Assembly (NCBI GenBank): GCA_018830415.1
Contig: JAHJSJ010000313.1
Span: 1 to 22,396, forward strand
Reading direction: 5' to 3'
From: Alphaproteobacteria bacterium
GTDB taxonomy: Bacteria; Pseudomonadota; Alphaproteobacteria; Sphingomonadales; Sphingomonadaceae
Length of the DNA: 22,396 nucleotides
The notes under the pieces were generated by a model that was given only the letters and a program-made list of their open reading frames with translations, ran no database searches and was not told where the DNA came from. Positions 1 through 6,770 of the stretch are shown one piece after another. The translations under genes were made by a program, and so were the position numbers. Positions within the stretch are counted from its first letter, which is position 1; every line of letters starts with the position of its first letter.

Positions 1-1
1 C

Positions 2-190
2 TATCGCAGCGCATTGAACGCGGGCGATCTGGAAAAGCTGGCCAGTGCGGTGCAGCGCAACGCGACCTTTGCCGACGTGGCGGATGAGACGGCGAGCGCG
101 GGCATGGTCGCCGAACGGCTGATGCAGCTGTCGCAACGGCTCACCCGGTTCAGCGACGACGATATGCTCAAAGCGAGCGCGATCGAATGA
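2..190 (+). CDS. ubiquinol-cytochrome c chaperone family protein, C-terminal fragment
   Basis: An open frame enters from the left edge and ends with TGA at 188-190. It gives the last 62 residues of a protein; the start lies outside the window. The visible part is helical, reads YRSALNAGDL near its beginning and ends in ASAIE. This resembles the C-terminus of the CBP3/UPF0174 ubiquinol-cytochrome c chaperone family, which helps assemble cytochrome b into complex III. The next gene supports the call: in sphingomonads this chaperone is commonly followed directly by a DUF177 gene, and here the stop overlaps that gene's start (ATGA), so translation is probably coupled. The family assignment rests on a short C-terminal piece plus synteny, so it is good but not certain. 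Confidence 0.7.
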   Translation, partial: YRSALNAGDLEKLASAVQRNATFADVADETASAGMVAERLMQLSQRLTRFSDDDMLKASAIE

Positions 191-738
191 GCGCGCCAAC
201 CTCTTCCGCCACACCCCAGTCCGAACTGACCCGCATGGTCAAGGCGCGGCCCCTGCCCGCCGATCCGGTGGTGATCGAGGCCAGCACAGAGGAACGCGCT
301 GCGCTGGCATCACGGTTCGGGCTGGGCGCAGTGCAGAGCCTGCGGGCCGAAATGACGCTCGACCAAAAAGCGCGCGCGATCCGGGCGACCGGGCGGCTGC
401 GGGCCGAAATCATGCAGCCCTGCGCGATTTCAGCCGAGGATTTCCCGGTCAGCATCGATACCCCAGTCGACCTGCGCTTCGTCGAAGACAGCGGCCGGCC
501 GATGACCGAGGATGAGGCGCTCGAAATTGAACTCGAAGCCGATGATTGCGACGAAATCGCCTTTACCGGCGAAATGTTCGACCTGGGCGAAGCGGTGGCG
601 CAGACACTCGGCCTCGCGATTGATCCCTATGCCGAAGGGCCGAACGCCGATGCCGCGCGCAAAGCCGCAGGGATCGTGGCCGAGGGCGAACAGGACGGAC
701 CGATGGCGGCGATGCTGGCGGGGTTGAAGAAGCGATAA
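187..738 (+). CDS. DUF177 / YceD family protein
   Basis: This encodes 183 residues starting at the ATG that overlaps the upstream stop codon (ATGA). The acidic C-terminal half carries the pattern typical of DUF177 (YceD): an E-L-E-A-D-D-C-D-E stretch near residues 117-126, then a helix ending in L-G-L-A-I-D-P-Y and a basic tail ending LKKR. In E. coli YceD is linked to 23S rRNA metabolism and is encoded near rpmF; the alphaproteobacterial role is less clear. Here rpmF does not follow. Instead the gene ends a short co-directional unit behind the cytochrome chaperone and is followed by a parS-like site. The family call is confident; the function is not. Confidence 0.85.
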   Translation: MSAPTSSATPQSELTRMVKARPLPADPVVIEASTEERAALASRFGLGAVQSLRAEMTLDQKARAIRATGRLRAEIMQPCAISAEDFPVSIDTPVDLRFVEDSGRPMTEDEALEIELEADDCDEIAFTGEMFDLGEAVAQTLGLAIDPYAEGPNADAARKAAGIVAEGEQDGPMAAMLAGLKKR

Positions 739-746
739 TCCGCCAA

Positions 747-762
747 TGTTTCACATGAAACA
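747..762. promoter_or_regulatory. parS: parS-like ParB-binding site
   Basis: The sequence TGTTTCACATGAAACA differs from the canonical bacterial parS 16-mer TGTTTCACGTGAAACA at one central base (G to A). The flanking AA and TT extend the palindrome to 745-764, broken only at the central dinucleotide. It lies in the convergent gap just after the DUF177 stop, outside any gene. parS sites are loading sites for the chromosome-partitioning protein ParB and cluster near the replication origin. No parA or parB gene is present in the window, so function is inferred from the motif alone. Confidence 0.7.
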
Positions 763-782
763 TTGGGCAAAGGGGGGTTAAG

Positions 783-818
783 CGGGGTCTGGCGGGGGTC
801 TAGGCGGAGCCTGGCGGG
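783..818. repeat. short degenerate G-rich tandem repeat
   Basis: Three imperfect units of 10, 12 and 10 bases, each starting CGG and ending in GG around a TCTGG, TCTAGG or CCTGG core, follow one another, and a fourth begins. They lie in the 186-bp gap between the convergent DUF177 and hydrolase genes. No function is evident. Confidence 0.4.
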
Positions 819-924
819 ATTGAGCTTGGCGTCCCGTTTCAGGCCTTCCGTTGTTTGACGGGAATGACTGGGATTGGGTGGAGAGCGGACAGTCTAATCT
901 TGGCTTGATTTCAAAAGTCGGAAC

Positions 925-2232
925 TCAGTTCCCTTCAACGCTTGCGGACCGACCGTAAACACCCCTTGAGCGTCCTTTGATGTAGTCAGCGATAAGGTCG
1001 TAATAGCCTGCGGTGATGCGAAGGTAGTCGCGCGTGCCATCTGAAGCCTGATCATATTCCCACATTCCGTGATCGGTATTTGAGAAAATGGTGATGTCGA
1101 TCTCACTTCCTTCGTTGCGTAGCGTTTGCAGCCGTTGAAGTGTGAGGTCTATAGGGGCTTCTCGATCTTCATCGGCAAGGACCCACAGCTGAGGCACTTT
1201 CACACCTCTCAACACGCTCATCGGCTCCAATGTCCAGTCGATATCGAGGTCGTTAAACTGCGGCACGCCGTGCTCTCGCAAGTCATCTACTGACGAATTG
1301 AGAAAGACCCCAGTGTAGCTTCCTCGAATGAGGGGAAACCATTCTTTAGAGGAATACCGACGCTGAATCTCGGCCAATTCGTCCAGCCCGTCAGTATACT
1401 GCGAGGCGGCGATCCGCGCTGTCACATCAGTGATCGCTCGCGCTAATCCAAGCACGCTGGCATCATAGCCAGCATCGCGAAGCTCTTTCTGGACCTGGTC
1501 GGCATCTTCCTCGCGGATGTCGGCAACAAGGCCGTAACCAATCACGATGAAATCGGCCTGAGCCTTTTCAGCAGCAAGAGGCGCAACCCAGCCACCCTGA
1601 CTCAAACCAACCAGCCCGACGCGTCCAAATCTGCCTCCGGCGATCCGCTTGGCTTCCGCCGCTGCCGCGGCCAAGTCATCCGCAAGGCGCGGAAAATTCT
1701 GCGAATATTTTCCTTCGGACAGGCCGGTTCCCCGTTTGTCATAAACGAAAACCGAAATACCTCGCCCGACCATCTGATACGGGTCGCGGGAACTCCCGAT
1801 CCATCCAGCATTTTCAGAGCCGTGAGCGTAAATGATCAATGGCGTAGTCTCATCCGCGTCGACCGGCTCCAACAGGCGACCCGCCAGCATGACGTCTCCA
1901 GATGTAAAACGCGTATCTGTCACTTTGATGGCGATTGCGTTCCAGATATGATCCTGACCGATCATTATGGAATCTTTCCCGCATGTGACACTCGCGGCAT
2001 CAGATCCGACCTTCCCAACTCTACCGTCGTCGAATGAGTATCGGTAGCCGTCAGTCGATCGGGTAACGGCAACAAAGGCGCCTGACCCATCACCATAAAT
2101 CCCGACGGCGCAAGGGGCATTCCGGAAATCGGAAATCGGGGCTTTGTTCCGTGCCGATTCAACACCGGTTTTGGGGAGTGAGCAGGCCGAAAAACCCAGC
2201 AGCAAACTAAGTATGAAATGTCTAGGTGTCAT
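925..2232 (-). CDS. alpha/beta hydrolase, predicted lipoprotein
   Basis: This encodes 435 residues from ATG at 2232. The N-terminus is a lipoprotein-type signal with a hydrophobic stretch and lipobox LGFSAC, so Cys17 is the likely lipidated residue and the protein should be exported. The serine-hydrolase fold shows clearly: an oxyanion segment IIYAHGSE near residues 133-140, the nucleophile elbow GLSQGG with Ser211, an acidic candidate in LADEDRE (Asp354 or Asp356) and the catalytic His388 in TDHGMW. The length and an N-terminal domain of about 100 residues fit CocE/dienelactone-hydrolase-like esterases or peptidases, but the substrate cannot be told. It is separated from ssb by about 150 bp and is distinctly poorer in G+C than its neighbours, which suggests recent acquisition. 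Confidence 0.85.
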   Translation of the reverse strand: MTPRHFILSLLLGFSACSLPKTGVESARNKAPISDFRNAPCAVGIYGDGSGAFVAVTRSTDGYRYSFDDGRVGKVGSDAASVTCGKDSIMIGQDHIWNAIAIKVTDTRFTSGDVMLAGRLLEPVDADETTPLIIYAHGSENAGWIGSSRDPYQMVGRGISVFVYDKRGTGLSEGKYSQNFPRLADDLAAAAAEAKRIAGGRFGRVGLVGLSQGGWVAPLAAEKAQADFIVIGYGLVADIREEDADQVQKELRDAGYDASVLGLARAITDVTARIAASQYTDGLDELAEIQRRYSSKEWFPLIRGSYTGVFLNSSVDDLREHGVPQFNDLDIDWTLEPMSVLRGVKVPQLWVLADEDREAPIDLTLQRLQTLRNEGSEIDITIFSNTDHGMWEYDQASDGTRDYLRITAGYYDLIADYIKGRSRGVYGRSASVEGN

Positions 2233-2386
2233 ATTGTTCTAATACACCTATCCGGGGGATATTCAACTCTTAAGGTCGGCTCTAAAGCGAAGCTGCGCTT
2301 GTGTCAGGCGACTGCTCCGGGCTCGAAAGCCGAATGGCAGCTTTTTTCTCCGAGCGCGCGGTTCCTGCCGTTGAGCAGGCTCCTGA

Positions 2387-2911
2387 TCAGAAAGGAATAT
2401 CGTCGTCCAGATCATCATACCCGCCGCCCGAACTGCCGCCAGCGCCGCCCGATCCGCCCGCAGAGCCGCCGCTCTGATCCCAGTCGCCGCTGCTACCGCC
2501 TGCTGCTGCGCCGCCGCCATAGCCGCCCGAACGCCCACCACCGCCACCGCCACCGCCCGCTGCGCCGTCAAGCATGGTCAGCGTGCCGCCGAGGCCCTGG
2601 ATCACGATTTCGGTGCTGTAACGATCAGCGCCGCTTTGATCCTGCCACTTGCGGGTCTGCAGCTTGCCTTCGACAAACACCTTGCTGCCTTTTTTCAAGT
2701 AGCGTTCGACCACGCCGACCAGCCCTTCGGAAAAGATCGCCACCGTGTGCCATTCGGTCTTTTCCTTGCGTTCGCCGGTCTGGCGATCTTTCCACGTTTC
2801 CGATGTGGCGATGCGCAGATTGGCGACTTTGCCGCCGTTCTGAAAACTGCGAATTTCGGGATCGGCCCCCAGATTGCCGATCAGCATGACCTTGTTGAGC
2901 GAACCCGCCAT
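2387..2911 (-). CDS. ssb: single-stranded DNA-binding protein
   Basis: This encodes 174 residues. The start is placed at ATG 2911 (MAGSLNKV) because that is the conserved SSB N-terminus and a GGGA-type ribosome site lies just upstream; an in-frame TTG at 2932 would add seven residues that do not fit the family. An OB-fold occupies roughly residues 1-108, with NKVMLIGNLG, the EWHTV strand and the YLKKGSKVFVEGKL segment. It is followed by a Gly/Ser/Ala-rich flexible linker and the conserved acidic tip DDDIPF, which recruits SOS, repair and replication partners. SSB coats single-stranded DNA in the cytoplasm during replication and recombination. No LexA box was recognised upstream. The family call is essentially certain. 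Confidence 0.97.
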   Translation of the reverse strand: MAGSLNKVMLIGNLGADPEIRSFQNGGKVANLRIATSETWKDRQTGERKEKTEWHTVAIFSEGLVGVVERYLKKGSKVFVEGKLQTRKWQDQSGADRYSTEIVIQGLGGTLTMLDGAAGGGGGGGGRSGGYGGGAAAGGSSGDWDQSGGSAGGSGGAGGSSGGGYDDLDDDIPF

Positions 2912-3021
2912 CGAAACGTCCCTTCCCGTCAAAAGCTTGCGCGCGTGAATGCGCGACTCTTGCGAGCGTCATAGGACATCAAAGCGGGCGAGACGACAAG
3001 CCCCGCGGGCTAATCCCCGAA

Positions 3022-3690
3022 TTACCTTGCGGGATAGCGCAACCGGCCCAGAAACCGCGTCAGGCTCGGCAATTCGCGGTCCTTGTTAAGCAACTGCGCC
3101 TTGGCCTTTTCAAACCGCATCACCCCGTCGATCCGGCGGTCAAGGAAGGCGTGGGTGTCGGCCTTGCCTTCGCTATCGTCATTCACGAACACCGCCAGCG
3201 TGGCGGAATAGATGCCCGCAAGGATCGCACGCTTGGTGTAGTGGTTGTAATCGGTCGCGGTGTCGCCCGCCAGCCGCCACATGATATCAGCCGACCGCCA
3301 TCCCAGCTTCAGCGCGCGCGGCGCGTTCTGCGGCTGCGCCATCACCGCAAGCGCGCGGCGCACGGCTTCGTCAATATGCGCCACCGCGTCCAGCCGGAAC
3401 GCGACCAGCGTGCGGATGCGCTCGCGGATTTTCAAGGTCGCCAGCCGCTCGGCGGGCCATTGCGCCGCCATCGCGGAATCGATCGCGGTGATCCACGCTT
3501 CGATCAGGTCCATCGGCTTCGCGCCGGGAAAGGCGAGCCTGGCAATATCCACATCGCACCCGGCCATTTCCGCCGCCGCAACCAGCGCGGTTTCGTTCCA
3601 GCCGTCGAAGATCGCCGAGGCGGCAATATCGGGGGCGAGTGCGACGCGCAATTCATCCAGCGTCAGGTCGGAAAAATCGGTGGTGGTCAT
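3022..3690 (-). CDS. COQ9 family protein
   Basis: This encodes 222 residues starting at ATG 3690 (MTTTDFSDLT). The frame is open further upstream, but that part would overlap the ankyrin gene; the ankyrin stop lies immediately before this ATG (TGACATG), so translational coupling is likely and explains the lack of a clear ribosome site. The sequence matches the COQ9/rpsU-divergently-transcribed family: an N-terminal helical segment with FDGWNETAL, a central RIRTLVAFRLDA helix and the conserved C-terminal stretch with W-R-L-A-G-D-T-A-T-D-Y-N-H-Y-T-K-R, then a hydrophobic amphipathic segment. COQ9 proteins bind lipid and help the COQ7 hydroxylase step of ubiquinone synthesis. That function is known from eukaryotes and inferred here. 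Confidence 0.9.
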   Translation of the reverse strand: MTTTDFSDLTLDELRVALAPDIAASAIFDGWNETALVAAAEMAGCDVDIARLAFPGAKPMDLIEAWITAIDSAMAAQWPAERLATLKIRERIRTLVAFRLDAVAHIDEAVRRALAVMAQPQNAPRALKLGWRSADIMWRLAGDTATDYNHYTKRAILAGIYSATLAVFVNDDSEGKADTHAFLDRRIDGVMRFEKAKAQLLNKDRELPSLTRFLGRLRYPAR

Positions 3691-3691
3691 G

Positions 3692-4333
3692 TCAGAAGGA
3701 AGGCCCGTATTCGCGCTTTGGCCCCGCCTCTTCGCGCTTGGTGTCAGCATTGGTGAATTCCTGCTTCATCAGCGTGTTGCCGCTCATCAATTCCATGTAA
3801 TCGCGTGCCGAACGCCCGGAATTGTCGTTGTGGTCAGGGTCGGCGCCTTGTTCCAGCAGCACCCGCACCAGCGGCACATTGCGCGAATGCACGGCGGCGA
3901 TCAGCGGGGTTTCCCCGGTCTGATCGCTGACATTGACACTCGCCCCGCCTTTGATCAGCGCTTCGACCCCTTCGGTAAAGCCCATCGACGTCGCCAGTTG
4001 CAGCGGCGTCACGCCTTTCTTGTTGCGGATATTGGGATCGGCCCCGCGCTGCAGCAGGAACCGGATCCACAACACGTCGCTGCGTGTGACCACGATATGC
4101 AGGCCGGTTTCACCTGAGGTGATATCGCGGGTGTTGACAATGGTGCTGCCCGGCTTGTTGAGCATATCGGTGACTTCTTCCCCTTCACGATCCTTGACCG
4201 CTTCGAGGAACTTGTACCCTTCGGACTGGAACTGCGCTGCAGCAGGAACAGCAAGCACCGCTGCCAATACCGGAATGATTGCACTGGCAATCGCGCGCCG
4301 AGCGCTTAACTTGCGCAAAACAACGGCCGTCAC
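3692..4333 (-). CDS. exported ankyrin-repeat protein
   Basis: This encodes about 213 residues. The start is uncertain: an in-frame ATG lies at 4351, but a strong AAAGGA site at 4346-4341 sits seven bases before GTG 4333, so the GTG start is preferred. The product begins with a Sec-type signal peptide (basic start, hydrophobic core, AAAQ cleavage region). It then has three to four ankyrin repeats, recognisable by GETGLHIVV, LLQRGADPNIRNKKGVTPLQLA, LIKGGASVNVSDQTGETPLIAA and LLEQGADPDHNDNSGRSA. A charged tail follows. Periplasmic ankyrin proteins are protein-interaction scaffolds; no partner is identifiable. It is the first gene of a minus-strand unit with the COQ9-family gene and is divergent from the SCO gene. 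Confidence 0.88.
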   Translation of the reverse strand: MTAVVLRKLSARRAIASAIIPVLAAVLAVPAAAQFQSEGYKFLEAVKDREGEEVTDMLNKPGSTIVNTRDITSGETGLHIVVTRSDVLWIRFLLQRGADPNIRNKKGVTPLQLATSMGFTEGVEALIKGGASVNVSDQTGETPLIAAVHSRNVPLVRVLLEQGADPDHNDNSGRSARDYMELMSGNTLMKQEFTNADTKREEAGPKREYGPSF

Positions 4334-4350
4334 GGTTTGATCCTTTCGCA

Positions 4351-4379
4351 TTACCTGTCACACATCTGGTGTGTATAGC
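4351..4379 (+). promoter_or_regulatory. putative sigma70-type promoter for the SCO gene
   Basis: TTACCT (4351-4356) and TATAGC (4374-4379) are separated by 17 bases and lie 48 bases before the SCO start codon, in the 94-bp divergent gap. The spacer contains the inverted repeat CACAC-ATCTG-GTGTG, which could be an operator. The same -10 hexamer and spacing are seen before the tRNA gene at 13468. This is a motif-level prediction only. Confidence 0.4.
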
Positions 4380-4427
4380 GGGACTGGACAAGCCTCCCAC
4401 CCTTCGCAAGCCAACAGTTAGCAGAGC

Positions 4428-5033
4428 ATGAACCCGATCAACAAGCCTTCCGCCACATTCGCCCTTTTGATCGCAGGCGCGCTGGCGCTGGCGGGCTGCA
4501 CTGCCGCCGCGCCTGATGCTGAACCGCCGCTGGCAGGCGCAGCCATCGGCGGCGATTTTGCGCTCACCGCCAGCGATGGGCGCACCGTCAAATGGGATGA
4601 TTTTGCGGGCAAATACCGCGTTGTCTATTTCGGCTATGCCTTTTGCCCCGATGTCTGCCCCACGGATATGCAGCGCATCGCGCAGGGGCTGAAGGTGCTC
4701 AAGGCCAGTGATCCCGCCAAGGCGGCGAAGATCCAGCCGATCTTCATCACCATCGATCCCGAACGTGACACCGCGCAGGTGGTGGGCGAATTCGCCGCCG
4801 CGTTTTCGCCCGACATCATCGGCTTGACCGGCACCCCCGATCAGATCGCCGCGGCGGCCAAGGCGTTCAAGGTGTTTTATGCCAAGGGCGAAGTGGTCGA
4901 AGGTGGCGGGTACCTCGTCGATCATTCCGCTATCACTTATCTGTTCGGCCCCAAGGGCGAACCGCTGGCAACGCTGCCGACCGATCAAGGCGCCGATGCG
5001 GTGGCGGCGGAACTGGACAAATGGGTGAATTGA
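4428..5033 (+). CDS. SCO family copper chaperone (SenC/PrrC)
   Basis: This encodes 201 residues from ATG 4428. A lipoprotein signal with LAGC puts the lipid anchor at Cys24, so the thioredoxin-like domain faces the periplasm. The diagnostic copper-binding motif is present as FCPDVCP with Cys73 and Cys77, and the third ligand is His166 in LVDHS. SCO proteins deliver copper to, and maintain the thiols of, the CuA site of cytochrome c oxidase. The ITIDPERDT segment is also typical. The gene heads a tight plus-strand unit: the UPF0260 gene starts inside its last codons (13-base overlap) and a metallopeptidase gene overlaps that one. The family assignment is very strong. Confidence 0.95.
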   Translation: MNPINKPSATFALLIAGALALAGCTAAAPDAEPPLAGAAIGGDFALTASDGRTVKWDDFAGKYRVVYFGYAFCPDVCPTDMQRIAQGLKVLKASDPAKAAKIQPIFITIDPERDTAQVVGEFAAAFSPDIIGLTGTPDQIAAAAKAFKVFYAKGEVVEGGGYLVDHSAITYLFGPKGEPLATLPTDQGADAVAAELDKWVN

Positions 5034-5503
5034 GAGAGCATTTCTGGGAGCTGCCCTTGGGCGAGCTGACCCGGCCCGAATGGGAAGCGCTGTGCGATGG
5101 CTGCGGGCGCTGCTGCCTGCACAAGATCGTAGACGAAGACACCGGCGAAATCGTCGACACCAACATTGCCTGCCGCCTGCTGGATACCGGCACGGCGCAG
5201 TGCAGCGATTACCGCAACCGCAAGGCCTTCGTCCCCGATTGCCTGCGGCTGACGCTGCGGATTGTCGAACAGGTGAGCTGGCTGCCATCCACCTGCGCCT
5301 ATCGCCTGCGCGCCGATGGCCGTCCGCTGCCGGGCTGGCATTACCTGATATCCGGTGATCGCGAGGCGGTGCGCCGCGCAGGGGTTTCGGTGATCGGCCG
5401 GGTGGTGAGCGAAGTCGACGCCGGGCCGCTGGAACATCACATCGTCGAATGGCCTTCACCGCGACATGACCGCCCGATGCTTGAGGAGGACGCCGAAGCG
5501 TGA
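5021..5503 (+). CDS. YcgN family cysteine-cluster protein (UPF0260)
   Basis: This encodes 160 residues from ATG 5021, overlapping the end of the SCO gene by 13 bases. The cysteine pattern is the hallmark of UPF0260/YcgN: CDGCGRCC (Cys25, 28, 31, 32), then Cys51, Cys61, Cys74 in VPDC and Cys92 in STCAYRL. This arrangement suggests a metal or iron-sulfur cluster, but the biochemical role of the family is unknown. Full length compared with homologues. The coupling to a copper chaperone upstream and a zinc peptidase downstream probably reflects shared expression more than shared function. Confidence 0.92.
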   Translation: MGELREHFWELPLGELTRPEWEALCDGCGRCCLHKIVDEDTGEIVDTNIACRLLDTGTAQCSDYRNRKAFVPDCLRLTLRIVEQVSWLPSTCAYRLRADGRPLPGWHYLISGDREAVRRAGVSVIGRVVSEVDAGPLEHHIVEWPSPRHDRPMLEEDAEA

Positions 5504-6222
5504 TCGACTGGCTGCGCCGCCCTGCCTTGGATGCCGCAATCGAGCTTGGCGGCAAACGCGTGCCGATCGTGCTCAAGCGGCAGCACAATGCCCGGAGGCT
5601 GACCTTGCGGCTCGCCCCCGATGGCAACGAAGTGCGCGTTACCTTGCCCGCCTGGGCCGAAGGGCGCGAGGCGATTGCCTTTGCCCATGCCCGCAGCGAT
5701 TGGCTGGCTGGGCAGTTAGCCAAATTGCCTGCCCGCGCTGTACCCGAACCGGGGGGCGAGGTTCGCTATCGCGGCACCGCGCTACGGCTGACGTGGGAGG
5801 CCAAAGCTCCGCGCCGCCCTGAAATCACGGGCGAAGCTTTACGTATCGGTGGGCCGCAGACCGGGCTGGAGACGCGCCTGCGCCGCTGGCTTGAGGCCGA
5901 GGCACTGCACCTCGCCAGGGCCGACATGCATGAATATTGCGCCGCCGCCGGGCTGGAACCGGTGCCTGTCGGCCTCACCCGTGCTCAGCGCCGCTGGGGA
6001 TCATGTTCGGACAAAAGCCGCATCCGCATCAATTGGCGGCTGGTGCAGGCCCCCGATCACGTCCGCCGGTCGGTGGTGGCGCACGAAGTTACGCATCTGG
6101 TGCACTTCGATCACAGTCCGGCGTTCCATGCGTTGCTGGCACGCATCTTCGAAGGCGAGATTGCGGCGGCTGACCGCTGGTTAAAAGAACATGGGCGCGG
6201 GCTTTATTCGGCGTTTGGATAA
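5500..6222 (+). CDS. YgjP-like (DUF45) M48-type metallopeptidase
   Basis: This encodes 240 residues from GTG 5500, whose bases overlap the preceding TGA (GTGA); an AGGAGG-like ribosome site at 5484-5490 supports the start. The C-terminal half carries the family signature RWGSCS (residues 165-170) and the zinc site HEVTH (195-199) with the third ligand in the following DHSPAF segment (His205). Glu196 is the expected catalytic base. The N-terminal half is beta-rich, as in YgjP/SprT-related proteins. These are cytoplasmic, presumably zinc-dependent peptidases of poorly known substrate. Third gene of the SCO unit. The family call is strong. Confidence 0.93.
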   Translation: MIDWLRRPALDAAIELGGKRVPIVLKRQHNARRLTLRLAPDGNEVRVTLPAWAEGREAIAFAHARSDWLAGQLAKLPARAVPEPGGEVRYRGTALRLTWEAKAPRRPEITGEALRIGGPQTGLETRLRRWLEAEALHLARADMHEYCAAAGLEPVPVGLTRAQRRWGSCSDKSRIRINWRLVQAPDHVRRSVVAHEVTHLVHFDHSPAFHALLARIFEGEIAAADRWLKEHGRGLYSAFG

Positions 6223-6232
6223 GAGACAGGTT

Positions 6233-6261
6233 TTGCGTTCGGGCGGACGGCTCCCTATAAT
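6233..6261 (+). promoter_or_regulatory. putative promoter placed for a leaderless transcript
   Basis: TTGCGT (6233-6238) and a perfect TATAAT (6256-6261) are 17 bases apart. A start site six to seven bases past the -10 box would fall at 6267-6268, on the ATG of the next gene, which has no convincing ribosome site. This suggests a leaderless mRNA. The -35 element matches the consensus only in its first three bases. Confidence 0.45.
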
Positions 6262-6267
6262 GGGTTG

Positions 6268-6738
6268 ATGCTGACCCATTCCCGCTTCAACCCAGCCCCC
6301 GGCCTCGCCGATTTCTGGAACGAGTTCCGGCGGCCCAATCCCTATCGCTGGCCCATTCTGGTGCTGTCGATCATGCCAGTGGCGGTGATCCTGTATTGGG
6401 CGATGGGCACCACGGTTTACAAGGACCCCGAACGGCCAACGATCACCTATATCACCACGGTCGACCCGGCGCGGAGTGACGCGGAAATCGCCGCTGAAAA
6501 CCTCGCCAACCAAGAGGTCAAAGACCTGCGCGCGGCTGAGCTTGCCCGGATCGCGCAGCGCAAGCGTGAAATGTATAAGGCGCTGGGCGCGGCTGCGGGC
6601 ATGGATGTCGACGCGATAGAGCGCAAGGCCGATGCAGAACGCGCTGCCGAAAAAGCTGCGCGAGCCAAGCGTCGCGAAGAACTGCTTCAACAGGCTGACA
6701 GGTCGGCTGACACCAGCAGCGAAGGCGCTGACCAATAG
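6268..6738 (+). CDS. small single-pass membrane protein, unknown function
   Basis: This encodes 156 residues from ATG 6268; the TTG three bases earlier is a less likely start. Residues about 27-48 form one hydrophobic membrane segment (WPILVLSIMPVAVILYW). After it comes a short linker and a long Ala/Glu/Arg/Lys-rich stretch from about residue 70 to the end, which reads as a continuous helix or coiled coil. The N-terminus carries few charges, so topology is not clear; the long charged domain could be on either side. I do not recognise a family. It sits between the metallopeptidase and ribD, 32 bases ahead of ribD, and may be cotranscribed with the riboflavin genes from the TATAAT promoter directly upstream. 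Confidence 0.75.
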   Translation: MLTHSRFNPAPGLADFWNEFRRPNPYRWPILVLSIMPVAVILYWAMGTTVYKDPERPTITYITTVDPARSDAEIAAENLANQEVKDLRAAELARIAQRKREMYKALGAAAGMDVDAIERKADAERAAEKAARAKRREELLQQADRSADTSSEGADQ

Positions 6739-6770
6739 CCGCCAGCGCGCTTCCGACCGATCACGACTGG

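Noticed and set aside
2365..2380. CCTGC/GCAGG hairpin after ssb as a terminator
   Set aside because: Short stem and no T-run on the minus strand, so it cannot be supported.
2218..2889. 223-aa open frame on the plus strand
   Set aside because: It is antisense to ssb and rich in Arg and Ser because of the Gly-rich SSB linker; no real protein features.
2998..3012. Hairpin AGCCC-CGC-GGGCT near the end of the COQ9 gene as a terminator
   Set aside because: The stem is only five base pairs and no T-run follows on the minus strand.
4185..5723. 512-aa open frame on the minus strand
   Set aside because: It lies opposite the SCO, UPF0260 and YgjP-like genes, which have clear family motifs. High-G+C coding DNA often leaves long open antisense frames, and this one has no domain.
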